A stretch of 64,000 nucleotides of DNA from Kaistia soli DSM 19436 (GCF_900129325.1 NZ_FQUP01000001.1:372001-436000), one strand, 5' to 3'; counted from the stretch's first letter, positions 8,566-16,954 are shown. Notes: a model not told the origin generated them from the letters alone. Made by a program: numbers and translations.

Positions 8566-9638
8566 GAATGCAGGGACGCTCACCCGCGCGCATGGCTGCG
8601 GCCTCCCTGCGCTGGCTGTTGGCTGGGACGCTGGTCGCGACCGCGCATGGCGCGGCTGTCTGGCTCGCGGTCGAATGGCAGCCGCATGAGGCGGCAGCGA
8701 GCGAGCCGCCCCCGGCGATGATGATCGAACTGGCGCCGCTGGCCGTGACGCCCGATATCGTGCCGATCCAATCGGTCGCGAGTGCTGACAGCACGCCTGA
8801 CGAACAGCAGGACGCGCCGCCCGAGCCCGATGCAGAGCCACCGCAGCCCGAGCCGCCAAAGCCACCCGAGCCGGTCAAGCCGCCCGAACCCGTCCAGCCT
8901 CCGGCGCCGGTGAAGCCTGTTGTGCCCGAAAAGCCGATCGAGCCCCCGCCCCCGCCGGAGCCCGTGAAGCCACCGCCAGTGCCGACGCCGCCGCCGGAGC
9001 CCGCGCCAAAGGTGCCTGAGCCTGAGGCCCTGCCGCCGCCACCTGAAGAGACGCCACCGCCCGAGCCGGAAAAGGCGCCGGAACCGCCCAAAGTCGTGCC
9101 TAAGGTGGAGCCGCCAAAGGCCGAACCACCCAAGCCAGAGCCACCCAAGCCCGAGCCTGTGAAGCCCGAGCCGCCCAAAGCCGAAGCTCCGAAGGTTGAG
9201 CCACCGAAGGCGAAGCCGGTGCGCAAAGCGGAAACCGAAAAGCCGGCCGAACGCAAGGCTGCCGCGCGGCCGAAGAGCAGTGCTGCGCCGCGCAGCGCCG
9301 ACGCGAAGGGGGCCAAGGCCGAGAAATCAGCGGCACCGGTCTCTGGCGCTGGGCAGGCCTCGGTGTCGCCTGCCTCGTGGAAGAGCCGGCTGCTCTCTCA
9401 TCTCAACCGGCACAAGCGCTTTCCGCGCGGCGCCACCGCAGGCACGGCATCGGTGGCGTTCAGCATCGACCGGCAGGGCCGCGTGCTCTCGGCGCGGCTC
9501 GCCAATTCGTCGGGCGACGAACGGCTCGACGACGAGGCCGTGAGCCTCGTGCGCCGTTCCAGTCCTGTGCCGGTGCCGCCAGACGGCTTTGGCGGCGGCC
9601 GCATCGCGCTGACCGTGCCAGTCCGTTTCAGTCGCTGA
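8562..9638 (+). CDS. tonB: Energy transducer TonB
   Basis: The 358-aa protein has an N-terminal membrane anchor (LRWLLAGTLVATAHGAAVWLAV), a long periplasm-spanning Pro/Glu/Lys-rich region (about residues 75-220) and a C-terminal TonB domain ending with the YP-like region replaced by FPRGATAG. The domain includes VAFSIDRQGRVLSARL and ALTVPVRF. I start it at ATG 8562, which overlaps the exbD stop. TonB carries energy from ExbB/D to siderophore or haem receptors. No receptor gene is in this window. The convergent epimerase gene ends three bases downstream. Confidence 0.88.
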   Translation: MRMQGRSPARMAAASLRWLLAGTLVATAHGAAVWLAVEWQPHEAAASEPPPAMMIELAPLAVTPDIVPIQSVASADSTPDEQQDAPPEPDAEPPQPEPPKPPEPVKPPEPVQPPAPVKPVVPEKPIEPPPPPEPVKPPPVPTPPPEPAPKVPEPEALPPPPEETPPPEPEKAPEPPKVVPKVEPPKAEPPKPEPPKPEPVKPEPPKAEAPKVEPPKAKPVRKAETEKPAERKAAARPKSSAAPRSADAKGAKAEKSAAPVSGAGQASVSPASWKSRLLSHLNRHKRFPRGATAGTASVAFSIDRQGRVLSARLANSSGDERLDDEAVSLVRRSSPVPVPPDGFGGGRIALTVPVRFSR

Positions 9639-9641
9639 GCA

Positions 9642-10628
9642 TCAGGCGCCGAGCGCCGACTGCTCGGCGGCAATCCGATCGATCAGAGAGTCGGCGGCCG
9701 CCGTATCAGGCGCCGGCTTGGCGAGACGCAGTTTCAGGTGACGAAGCGATTCCGCGAGGATCGTGTCGAGATCCTCCGCGCAGGCAAAGTTACCGGCAAC
9801 GCGCTTCACCTTGGAATTGTCGAACAGCGCCGCCCAGGTCTTGTCGCCCATCAACGGACCTTCCCACTCGGCATTGTAACGGACGAGCGTCTCGGTCGGC
9901 ACATGCACGATCTTCGCCTCGACGCCGAGGCCCTTGGCGATCGCGCGATAGATCTGGTCCCAGCCATGGCCACGATCGGCGGTGATGTGGAAGTCCTCAC
10001 CGAGCGCAGCGTCTTTGCCGAAGAGGCCGACAAACGGTTTCGCCAAGTCGACCGAGCGCGTCAGCGTCCAGGGCGACGTGCCGTCGCCGCAGACCAGGAC
10101 CGGCTTACCGGCCAGCATGCGCCGCGCGGTCAGGTCGCCGTCATTCATCATGCTCGGCAGGCCGTTGCGCACGGTGTGGCTCGGCCGCACGATCGTGAAG
10201 GGCAGATCCTTGGCGGCCTTCAGCTTCGCCTCGGCGGCGATCTTCCGCTGGCTATAGGGCCAGTAGGGGTTCACCGTCGGCGTCTTTTCGGTGATGACGT
10301 AGTGCTGGGCCGGCTTCTCATAGACCGAGGCCGACGAGATGAAGATGTATTGCCCCGTCTTGCCTGAGAAGACACGGATGTCCTCGTCCATCTCCTCGGG
10401 CGTGAACAGCATGAACTGGCAGACGACGTCGAAACGCCGGTCGCCGAGCGCGCCATAGACGGCCGGGTCCTTCATGTCGCCGATAATCGTCTCGACGCCA
10501 GCCGGCAGGGTCTCGGCCGAACGGCCACGATTGAAAACAGTCACGCGGTGACCCGCTTCGACAGCCAGTTCTACGCAGGGCAGCGAAATCTGGCCGGTCC
10601 CACCGACAAAAAGCACGTTGAGCGACAT
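9642..10628 (-). CDS. NAD-dependent epimerase/dehydratase family protein (atypical SDR)
   Basis: The 328-aa protein starts with a Rossmann motif, VLFVGGTGQI, near residue 6, followed by an acidic/basic cofactor stretch (FNRGRS) and ISSASVYEKP containing the SDR serine and tyrosine region. The YWPYSQRK segment supplies the YxxxK-like pair. It belongs to the extended or atypical SDRs (CSP41/isoflavone-reductase-like), often NDP-sugar or unknown substrates. A good GGAGG lies upstream of ATG 10628. It is convergent with tonB, and its function in this locus is unknown. Confidence 0.75.
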   Translation of the reverse strand: MSLNVLFVGGTGQISLPCVELAVEAGHRVTVFNRGRSAETLPAGVETIIGDMKDPAVYGALGDRRFDVVCQFMLFTPEEMDEDIRVFSGKTGQYIFISSASVYEKPAQHYVITEKTPTVNPYWPYSQRKIAAEAKLKAAKDLPFTIVRPSHTVRNGLPSMMNDGDLTARRMLAGKPVLVCGDGTSPWTLTRSVDLAKPFVGLFGKDAALGEDFHITADRGHGWDQIYRAIAKGLGVEAKIVHVPTETLVRYNAEWEGPLMGDKTWAALFDNSKVKRVAGNFACAEDLDTILAESLRHLKLRLAKPAPDTAAADSLIDRIAAEQSALGA

Positions 10629-11180
10629 GTTGGGTTTCCTCCGAATTACGACATAGCGTTACCGCCGCGGCTGAACCGATTCAAGCGGTCAGCGCGCGAA
10701 ACTCGCGAGCTGCAAGGCGTCGGCCGACGTGATGACCAGCGATCATTATGATCCGCGCAGGGGCTCATGCTGACGTAAAGCATCATAACGACCGCCTTGC
10801 GCCTCGGTTGTTCAAGATCATATAAAGTATTATAGCGACGGTAATCTTCGACGATTTGGACGCGCGAGCGATATCAATGGCCCTGATTGCTGCAAATGAC
10901 CTCGAAAGCATTAGGTCCCTAGGCCAATGTCGCCCTCAATCCGACTCCCGATTCTCGCCATGATCCTCGCAGCGAAGAGTGCAACTCCGATCGAAATTGA
11001 TCAACGACTCGGCGGATTCGGCGACGGTGACGACGCCGCGTGAAACTACAGCTCTGCTCTAGCACCGGTAGCGCTCCTCCGGCGACGCATCCCGTTTTCC
11101 TCCCAAGGCGCTAGGTCCTTCGTTAGCCGCCCGGGAAATGGAGCGCCCTATGCGACGCATCGGAATCCGATACCGCTGTC
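10629..11180. other. Intergenic region with a palindromic operator candidate
   Basis: No supported gene lies in these 550 bases. A 13-base palindrome GATCAT-T-ATGATC sits at 10741-10753, about 115 bases upstream of the epimerase start. A nearby AT-rich stretch (10815-10850) may hold that gene's promoter. The rest resembles noncoding DNA with short arginine-rich frames. Confidence 0.55.
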
Positions 11181-12089
11181 TTAAGGCGAGACCACCTGCC
11201 AGGACGGACTCGGGTTGAAAGTCCGCAGGGCCAAGGCGACCTCCCTGGTCGTCGGCCCCAGATTGCGCTCATAGACCGTCCCCCGCTGATCGCAGAAGAA
11301 CGTCATGATGCCGCTCTCGCCCCAATCGGCCGGCCAGGCCAGCATGGCGTAGCCGGCGAGCATCCGGCCGCCGACCAGATAATCATAGGCACCGCCCGGC
11401 GCCGCAGCGCCTTGCCGGGTCAAAATCTTGAACCGGTAGCCGTGATAGGAACGCGGCGCCGCGGGATCGTCGCTTGCGGCGACCGCAGCTGCCACAATGC
11501 GATCGCCGAGCGGACTGCGATCGCTGGGGCTCGACGGTTCCCAATAGAGCCCGTCATGCCGGCCCGGCGTGCTGACGAGCCTTCGCGCGAACTGCTGCAC
11601 CGGCTGATCATCATGCAGCGCCTGGAAATACTCGTTCTGCGCGGCGACGAAATCGGCACAGGCGCCGATCGCGACGAGCTCATTCTCGCCGATCGTAAGG
11701 TCGCTGACATGCTGGCGGCCGGCCGCAATGTCGAAGGTCCAGCCGGCGCCTTCGGCCTTGAGCGGGATCGGGAAGCGCCAGCCGCCCTCACCGAACACCA
11801 ACACCTTGCGACCGCCGTCGCCATCCACGGCCGACTGGCCGCGCCCCGCAAGATTGATGAAGTCCGCGAGATTGCGCGCATCGGCATCGGCGTCGCCCGA
11901 CGACAGCAGGGCATTGGCCGCGCCGCCAAAGATGGCATCCAGCTTGCCGCTGCCGGGCGCCTTCGCCGCATCGACGAGCGCCGTCGCAGCTGCCTCGGGC
12001 GAGGTGAAGACAGTCTCCGCCAAGGCCGCGGGACTAACGGCGAGCACGCCGAGGATGACAGCCGTCCTGATGGTGACAAATATCCGCAT
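11181..12089 (-). CDS. DUF2950 domain-containing protein
   Basis: The 302-aa product begins with a signal peptide (MRIFVTIRTAVILGVLAVSPAALA), then TVFTSPEAAATALVDAAKAPG and the characteristic DUF2950 middle and end (GGAYDYLVGGRMLAGYAMLAWP, MTFFCDQRGTVYERNLG). The family is periplasmic and of unknown function. It lies 13 bases downstream of the DUF3300 gene, a pairing seen repeatedly in Proteobacteria. I chose ATG 12089 because it gives a clean signal peptide; longer frames run back into the DUF3300 gene. Confidence 0.85.
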   Translation of the reverse strand: MRIFVTIRTAVILGVLAVSPAALAETVFTSPEAAATALVDAAKAPGSGKLDAIFGGAANALLSSGDADADARNLADFINLAGRGQSAVDGDGGRKVLVFGEGGWRFPIPLKAEGAGWTFDIAAGRQHVSDLTIGENELVAIGACADFVAAQNEYFQALHDDQPVQQFARRLVSTPGRHDGLYWEPSSPSDRSPLGDRIVAAAVAASDDPAAPRSYHGYRFKILTRQGAAAPGGAYDYLVGGRMLAGYAMLAWPADWGESGIMTFFCDQRGTVYERNLGPTTREVALALRTFNPSPSWQVVSP

Positions 12090-12102
12090 GATCGTCCTCC
12101 CC

Positions 12103-13566
12103 CTAGCGGCGGCCGCCACGACCACCACCTCCGCCGCCTCTCGGCATCTGCGCGCGACCGCCGCCACCGCCGCCGCGCGACATTTGCGGACGTCCACCGC
12201 CCGGCCGCGCCACAGATTGGCGGCTGACTGCCCCCCGATTGGCCATGGCGCCCGATGCGCCGCCAAGGCTCGCGCCGCTGAAGGCGGTGTTGGCGGGACG
12301 CTGGGGTGCCGGACGGGCATTGGCCGGCCTGCTGGCTGCCTTGCCCGCCGACTTGTTGCCAGCCTTCGCGGCCGCCGCCTTCTTCGCGCCCCCGCTGCCT
12401 TTGCTCGCAGCAGCGCCTTTGGCTCCCGCCGCCTTGTTGCTCACGGCGCCCTTTGCGGCGCCCGAATTCTTGATCCCGTCCGATCTGGCGCCGCCCTTGG
12501 CGGCCGAAGCCCTGTTGCCAGCCACCGCCTTGGCCGAGCCGAGATCGCCGCCGCCCGGCCGTGCATTGGCGATGCCGTCGGGGCGGCCGCCGACGCCGGC
12601 CGCACGATTGACACCACCGGCGCCGGGCCGGTTGGCAAGGCCCGGCTTCGAGCCCTGTCCGGGGTGATATTTGCCGGCATCGGGGCGCCACGGCCGCGTG
12701 TTGCCGGCACCGATATTGATGTCGTTGCCGATATTGATGTTGCCGTTGTTAATGCCGCCGCCAACGCCAGGGCGATAGCCGGGATAGCCCGGCCAGCGCG
12801 GCGGATAGACATAGCCGCGCCCCCAATCCCAGGCATTGTCGATCGCCGCACCGACGGCGACGCCGACGCCGAAACCGATCAGGCCCGAGCCGACATTGGT
12901 CGTATCCTCATAATAGACCGTGGCCGGATCATAGGTTGGCACATAGATGACGCCAGGATCGGCCGGCTCAATCACGACATAGTCGGTGGTGGCATTGCTG
13001 CTGCCGGCCTGCTGCTGCACCGTCACGGTTTGCTGCGGAGACGATTTCAGCGACCCGGCCTTCTGCGCCTCGCGACGAAGGTCCTGGATCACCGCAGCGA
13101 CATCGTCGGGCTGGTTGACGAAGGCGTCGCCGAGATCGCTCGTCGCGTCGAGGTCCGTGTTGAGCCGCTCGATGATATCTGGGAAGCGCATCAGCGCCTT
13201 CACGGCAGGGTCCCAGCCCTGCGCGTCGGCGCCCGAGAAGTCGCCTTTCTTGACGGCTGTCTCGTTCTTGTCCAGCCAGCGCGCGGCCATGACGATGTCG
13301 ACCGGATAGGCCGTCGCCGGCAGCAACTGCGCCAGCAGGGCATCAGGATAGAGCGCGATCGGAGCGAGCAGCGTGCGGAGTTCCTCAGTCGTGAACACCG
13401 CGTCGGCTGGCAAAGGCGCCTCGGCCGTCTGCCCGGCGGTGGCGCTCGCAGCCTCGGCGGCCGTCTCCGCCGCTCGGAGCGGCGCAGCTAGCGTCATGCA
13501 AGCCACGGTCGCCATCAACAGGAGGCCAAGCCTCCGCTGGCCAATCGGCGTTTTTCCAACCCTCAT
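12103..13566 (-). CDS. DUF3300 domain-containing protein with Gly/Arg-rich tail
   Basis: This 487-aa protein has a signal peptide followed by the DUF3300 domain: FTTEELRTLLAPIALYPD, LLPATAYPVDIVMAARW and VYVPTYDPATVYY, at about residues 60-230. After it comes a glycine-rich linker, an Ala/Lys/Gly-rich low-complexity region and a terminal Gly-Arg repeat segment. ATG 13566 has GGGAGGG five bases upstream. The function of DUF3300 is unknown; an envelope role is inferred. It forms an operon with DUF2950. The basic RG-rich tail could bind nucleic acid or polyanions, but this is speculative. Confidence 0.82.
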   Translation of the reverse strand: MRVGKTPIGQRRLGLLLMATVACMTLAAPLRAAETAAEAASATAGQTAEAPLPADAVFTTEELRTLLAPIALYPDALLAQLLPATAYPVDIVMAARWLDKNETAVKKGDFSGADAQGWDPAVKALMRFPDIIERLNTDLDATSDLGDAFVNQPDDVAAVIQDLRREAQKAGSLKSSPQQTVTVQQQAGSSNATTDYVVIEPADPGVIYVPTYDPATVYYEDTTNVGSGLIGFGVGVAVGAAIDNAWDWGRGYVYPPRWPGYPGYRPGVGGGINNGNINIGNDINIGAGNTRPWRPDAGKYHPGQGSKPGLANRPGAGGVNRAAGVGGRPDGIANARPGGGDLGSAKAVAGNRASAAKGGARSDGIKNSGAAKGAVSNKAAGAKGAAASKGSGGAKKAAAAKAGNKSAGKAASRPANARPAPQRPANTAFSGASLGGASGAMANRGAVSRQSVARPGGGRPQMSRGGGGGGRAQMPRGGGGGGRGGRR

Positions 13567-13805
13567 GTCGCCCTCCCGCAAGCGCGATTGTGCGTCAGTC
13601 TATCACCGAGCCGGCAAAGAGAGCATTCGCCCTTCGAGGGGGAGCCGGCGAGGCGCGCGCCTCATATCAACCGGCGGCAGTTCCGGCGTGTCCGCATTGC
13701 GCCGGATCAAATCGCGACGACGAAGGCGGCGACCGCGAGAGCCGCCGGGCGTGCAGGACGCCGCGAGGCCTAGGGCCTGACGGACTGAAGTCTGATCATG
13801 CGGGA

Positions 13806-13865
13806 GATTTGGCGATGGTCGGAGTGGCAGGATTTGAACCTGCGACCCCGTCGTCCCGAACGACG
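13806..13865. repeat. attL core (60-bp direct repeat)
   Basis: Sixty bases are identical to 55588-55647. They comprise the 3' part of tRNA-Pro(CGG) on the complement plus ten flanking bases. Homology ends abruptly after the anticodon-stem region, so this copy is only a tRNA fragment. The integrase stop codon begins four bases inside the element. Confidence 0.92.
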
Positions 13866-13869
13866 GGCC

Positions 13870-15093
13870 TTATTTGAAAAGCGAGGAAACGCGCGGACTT
13901 TGATTGAGTGGATTGGGCTCGATTTCCTGTCCGTTCCCGTCGTTTCTGTCCGTATCTGTCGTTATGCGGCCGGCGCCCGGCCGCCGCGTGATCGCGTCGG
14001 CGGCCTGTCTCTGGTGGTCTGGATGATGGTGGCCATAGGTCCGGTCCAGCATCTCGCGCGTCATGCCGAGGAGGCCTGCTAGCTGATGGGGATCGGCGCC
14101 GTTCTGCATGCCCCATGTCGCGGCGGTGTGGCGAAACGTATGGGCAGATACGCCCTCGACGCCGGCATCCTTCACCACGCGGGCGAGCGCGCGCTTGATC
14201 GTCAGCAGAGCGGCGCCATTCCACTCGATCACAAAATCGTTCGAGATGCGCTTGTCCTGCCAACGCCGCATATGGGCGAGGAGCCGCGCGGGTATGCGGA
14301 TCGGGGGTGCCCGCTTCTTCGTTTCGGCGCTGCCATTGGGCTTCCGGTAAAAGACGCCGCGGTCATAGTCGACGAAGCCATGGCCATCAGTCGGCGCGGT
14401 AGCCGCGCCGCAGATGACGCCGGCGCGTGAGCCGGTATAGAGCGCGACCAGGATGAAGCGCGCTATGTGCTGACGCGGGCGCCGCTTAGTCGGCTCGCCC
14501 TTCTGCACCTCCCGGAAGCGCCATGCTGCCCAGATAAGCCGGGCGGCCTCGTCGCGCGTCAGCCAGCGCTGGCGCGGCTGCGCCTTGGCCGGCAGCACGA
14601 CGGAGACGATCTCCGAACAGTAGCCCTCCCTGCGATGGTGATTGATCGCCGCGCGCAGGTCCTCGAGTTCGCGGCGGGCCATCTGTGGCTTGCCGCGCTC
14701 GGCGGCATATTGCCGGCAACTGGCGCCCATGACCTCGGAGAGCTTGCGCTCGCCCCACCATGCATCAAGGGCGGCGATGCGCCGCGTGACGTCGGGCACA
14801 TTTGTCAGGCCCGGAACGATGTCGCGCAGGTAGAGATTCAGGACGTCGGCGATGGGGACTTGAGAGGGGTGACGTTCGCCCCGCGGCGGCCGGTGCTGCT
14901 CGGCGAGATATGCGGCGAGTGCGGCTTTGACTTTTGGGTCCGAAGCGTCTCGAGCGTCAGATGCAGGGATGCGCGTGCTGTGCTTATGGGTACCGTCCCG
15001 GATGGTCCAGACGGCGGCCTGCAAGACGCTTCCATCGGGAGCGTATCGTGGGGGCTGCAGATAGGCTCGTGGACCCTTTGCGGGACGCGGCAT
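13870..15093 (-). CDS. int: Phage tyrosine recombinase (integrase)
   Basis: This site-specific recombinase inserts and excises the prophage at tRNA-Pro. The 407-aa product has an N-terminal arm/SAM-like domain and a C-terminal catalytic domain. The catalytic residues are R223 (GSRAGV), K in KKRAPP, HTFRH (H318, R321) and Y353 in RTYGHHHPD. I take ATG 15093, which has GGAG just upstream, over GTG-like starts further out. Its first 256 bases overlap the end of the excisionase gene in another frame. It is the last gene of the leftward operon and lies directly beside attL, as expected. Confidence 0.93.
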   Translation of the reverse strand: MPRPAKGPRAYLQPPRYAPDGSVLQAAVWTIRDGTHKHSTRIPASDARDASDPKVKAALAAYLAEQHRPPRGERHPSQVPIADVLNLYLRDIVPGLTNVPDVTRRIAALDAWWGERKLSEVMGASCRQYAAERGKPQMARRELEDLRAAINHHRREGYCSEIVSVVLPAKAQPRQRWLTRDEAARLIWAAWRFREVQKGEPTKRRPRQHIARFILVALYTGSRAGVICGAATAPTDGHGFVDYDRGVFYRKPNGSAETKKRAPPIRIPARLLAHMRRWQDKRISNDFVIEWNGAALLTIKRALARVVKDAGVEGVSAHTFRHTAATWGMQNGADPHQLAGLLGMTREMLDRTYGHHHPDHQRQAADAITRRPGAGRITTDTDRNDGNGQEIEPNPLNQSPRVSSLFK

Positions 15094-15272
15094 GACTCCA
15101 TCCAATTCCTGACAGCGGCCGGCGTCACGACATAACGCTTACCGATCTTCATCGCGACGAGATGTCCGATCGCGATCGCCGCGCGCAACGTGGACGGCTT
15201 CGCGAGGCCGCGCAAGATCACTTCGCAGGCCTCCTCCAGCGAAAGCGGGGCGTCATCGGCCAGGTCAGCCAT
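14838..15272 (-). CDS. Excisionase-like DNA-binding protein overlapping int
   Basis: The first 60 residues of this 144-aa frame form a compact helix-turn-helix of the excisionase/AlpA type (LSLEEACEVILRG, TLRAAIAIG, IGKRYVVTPAAVRNWM). The last 85 residues, Ser/Thr/Pro-rich, lie inside the int coding region in a different frame. A good GGGAGGA precedes ATG 15272. The N-terminal part is convincing. That the C-terminal overlap is real is supported by my recollection of similar Ser/Thr-rich tails on rhizobial excisionases. It would bind arms of attL/attR and favour excision. Confidence 0.7.
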   Translation of the reverse strand: MADLADDAPLSLEEACEVILRGLAKPSTLRAAIAIGHLVAMKIGKRYVVTPAAVRNWMESCRVPQRVHEPICSPHDTLPMEASCRPPSGPSGTVPISTARASLHLTLETLRTQKSKPHSPHISPSSTGRRGANVTPLKSPSPTS

Positions 15273-15456
15273 GATCCCTCCTCCCCTGCAGCCCTGCCGC
15301 GTCCAGCGCGAGGCGCAGCTCGTCGGCCGTGCGGATCGTTTCGCGCGAGATCAGCCCGCCATTGCCGCCGCGGCCCATTTGGCCGCTGTCGTCGTTTGTG
15401 ATGGCATCGAGCAATGCGCGGGCGGCGGAACGAAGTGGGTCGACAGACGCACTCAT
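15265..15456 (-). CDS. Small phage protein, 63 aa
   Basis: This short protein overlaps xis by eight bases and the gene upstream by four (ATGA), as expected in a tight phage operon. The sequence is hydrophilic with a glycine patch (QMGRGGNGG). No family is recognised. Confidence 0.5.
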   Translation of the reverse strand: MSASVDPLRSAARALLDAITNDDSGQMGRGGNGGLISRETIRTADELRLALDAAGLQGRRDHG

Positions 15457-15776
15457 GACATCATCTCGCGGGCCGGGCCCAGCATCTCGCTGGCGCGCTG
15501 AAAGTCACCCAAGGTGATGATACTCTCTTGCTGTTCTTCCTCGCCCGCCTTCCAGACGGAGATGACATAGACCTTGAACTCCGGATTGTGTGCTTCGTCC
15601 GGAAATTCCATCGATATCCAACGCTTGACGGTCGCCGCAGCATCGGCGAACGGACGCAAGGCCAAGCCTAATTCCTGCGCACGTGCCTCGGCATCGCGAG
15701 CGCGCTGCAGATAGCTCGTGTTTGCCTCGAGCAATTCCTGGATGCGCACGTCCAGATGGCAGCTCTCGTCATGCAT
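15453..15776 (-). CDS. Phage protein with N-terminal coiled coil, 107 aa
   Basis: The first 40 residues (LLEANTSYLQRARDAEARAQEL) are predicted coiled coil by heptad pattern. The rest is acidic, with a small beta-rich core (EFKVYVISVWKAG). It is coupled to the neighbours by overlapping codons. There is no recognised family; proteins of this shape are common unknowns in the early left operons of rhizobial phages. Confidence 0.55.
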   Translation of the reverse strand: MHDESCHLDVRIQELLEANTSYLQRARDAEARAQELGLALRPFADAAATVKRWISMEFPDEAHNPEFKVYVISVWKAGEEEQQESIITLGDFQRASEMLGPAREMMS

Positions 15777-15984
15777 GGCCGGAGATCCGTTCCGCGTCGA
15801 TGGCGGCCAGCGCTTCGCGGCCGGCCGGCGTGATGTGATGTTGCAGGCCGCGCGAGCAATAGCCGGCGCCGCGTAGCCCCTCGAGGCAGGCGCCGACCCA
15901 TGCGCCCCATTCTCCAGGGCGGCGGCCGTCGAGCATTTCGAGGACTTCGATCTCGTGTGATGTGAGCTTGCGTGCGGCTGACAT
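15769..15984 (-). CDS. Small winged-helix-like phage protein, 71 aa
   Basis: Starting at ATG 15984, the sequence reads as a small helical protein (KLTSHEIEVLEMLDGR, YCSRGLQHHITPAGREALAAI). It resembles the winged-helix domains that end in a TPAGREAL motif, as in PadR/MarR-like folds. The start overlaps the stop of the gene before it (TAATG). It could bind DNA, but no partner site is visible. Confidence 0.55.
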   Translation of the reverse strand: MSAARKLTSHEIEVLEMLDGRRPGEWGAWVGACLEGLRGAGYCSRGLQHHITPAGREALAAIDAERISGHA

Positions 15985-16343
15985 TAGGATGCCCTCCCCG
16001 CTGCGCGATCGAGGCGCTCGATCTCGGCGATGATCAGCGCGCCGGCGCGGACCAGGTCGCGGCGGCGGTCCTTCGGCTTCCACCATGACCAAGCCCACGG
16101 CCAGCCATGCCTTACGGCGAGGCGCGCAAGGTGATCCTGCTCCTCGTCTTCCAAGCGACCGGCTGATAGGGCATAGCAAGCGGCGGCGCGAGCCATCTCC
16201 CCGGTGTTGTGCAGATCGTCATGCTCCCGCGTCCGGCCCTCGCCATCGATCTGGCGCCAGCGTTCGGCCATGACATCGGCCATCGCCTGCGACGGCGTCT
16301 CAATGCAGGGGCGCGCGCGGGCTTCATTGCTGTCGGTGCTCAT
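15984..16343 (-). CDS. Phage hypothetical protein, 119 aa
   Basis: The N-terminal half carries AERWRQIDGEGRTREHDD, a signature (ERxxQIxxEG) that recurs in many phage proteins of unknown function. The second half is Trp-rich (GWPWAWSWWKPKDRRRDL). I take ATG 16343. Longer versions of the frame would run back through two other genes and read nonsense. Overlaps with both neighbours indicate translational coupling. Confidence 0.65.
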   Translation of the reverse strand: MSTDSNEARARPCIETPSQAMADVMAERWRQIDGEGRTREHDDLHNTGEMARAAACYALSAGRLEDEEQDHLARLAVRHGWPWAWSWWKPKDRRRDLVRAGALIIAEIERLDRAAGRAS

Positions 16344-16519
16344 GCGGGCCTCCCGATGAGAGCGGTTGCGATCAAGACGAGCGAGGCGGCCGTTGTGGCG
16401 AGGCCGAGCCAATAGAGCGCTTGCGGGTGGCCTGGCCGCAGCGCCGGCCCCGCGGTCGCCAGCAAGGCGCCGCCTGCGATGCATAAGGTGATGAGGCCGT
16501 AGGAGAGCGCGGCCGTCAT
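16340..16519 (-). CDS. Small two-helix membrane protein, 59 aa
   Basis: Two hydrophobic segments (LITLCIAGGALLATAG and LGLATTAASLVLIATALI) are joined by a short polar loop. This predicts a small inner-membrane hairpin. The start overlaps the upstream stop (ATGA) and its stop overlaps the next start. Its function is unknown; similar miniproteins in early phage operons may affect superinfection, which is inference only. Confidence 0.55.
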   Translation of the reverse strand: MTAALSYGLITLCIAGGALLATAGPALRPGHPQALYWLGLATTAASLVLIATALIGRPA

Positions 16520-16760
16520 GCGGGCCGCCTGATGGCCCGCGCGATGTGTCGGGCGTAAACTGCGACGGCCTCCAATAGGCGGCCATCGGTGCCTTGCGAG
16601 ATCGCCATGCCTTCTCGGCACGATCCCCAGCGTTGTTCGCTAGATCGACTAGGAGATTAGCCAAAACCTCTCGTTCCGCTTGCGGCCTGGCCCGAACGGC
16701 CTGCAGCGCGCCCAAGGCCAACACTGGATTCCGCACTTCGGCGAGAGATGCGCGCTTCAC
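16516..16760 (-). pseudogene. Frameshifted small phage gene
   Basis: From ATG 16760 the frame reads MKRASLAEVRNPVLALGAL to WRSRKAPMAAYW and then loses sense. In the -1 frame the sequence continues naturally as AVAVYARHIARAIRRPA and stops at 16516, overlapping the next start as ATGA. Losing one base near 16570 (TGGAGGCC where TGGAAGGCC would keep the frame) explains both halves. The restored product would be about 80 aa. It could be a real mutation or a sequencing error. A 30-aa frame from ATG 16608 could still be made from the second half. Confidence 0.55.
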
Positions 16761-16954
16761 GACGCCCTCCCCGACATGCCGAGGCGGGCGTCGACCTCGC
16801 CGGCCGTGTAGCCGAGGCCGCGCAGGGCGGCGGCCATGGCGATGTCGTCGACGATGAGCGACGGGCGCTTGTCGATCAGCTGGCGCATGTCCGTCGTCAT
16901 CACCGCTGGGATCATGCCGCGGCTGCGCGCCGCGTCGAGGGCTGGGGATTGCAT
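16757..16954 (-). CDS. Small phage protein, 65 aa
   Basis: The C-terminal half (VDDIAMAAALRGLGYTAGEVDARLG) reads as a small helix-turn-helix-like domain. The stop overlaps the next start by four bases. No family is recognised, and the N-terminal start is uncertain. Confidence 0.5.
   Translation of the reverse strand: MQSPALDAARSRGMIPAVMTTDMRQLIDKRPSLIVDDIAMAAALRGLGYTAGEVDARLGMSGRAS

Noticed and set aside
8504-9316. Glycine-rich antisense frame
   Set aside because: It mirrors the Pro-rich codons of tonB; low-complexity Gly/Ser repeats arise automatically on the complement.
13798-13877. Open frames reading GVAGFEPATPSSRTT at both att sites
   Set aside because: This peptide is the well-known artefact of translating a tRNA-Pro gene and does not mark a protein.
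15985-16760. 258-codon frame joining three small left-operon genes
   Set aside because: It reads sensibly only at its two ends. The middle is arginine/proline-rich nonsense overlapping a good membrane-protein gene. A frameshift explains it better.
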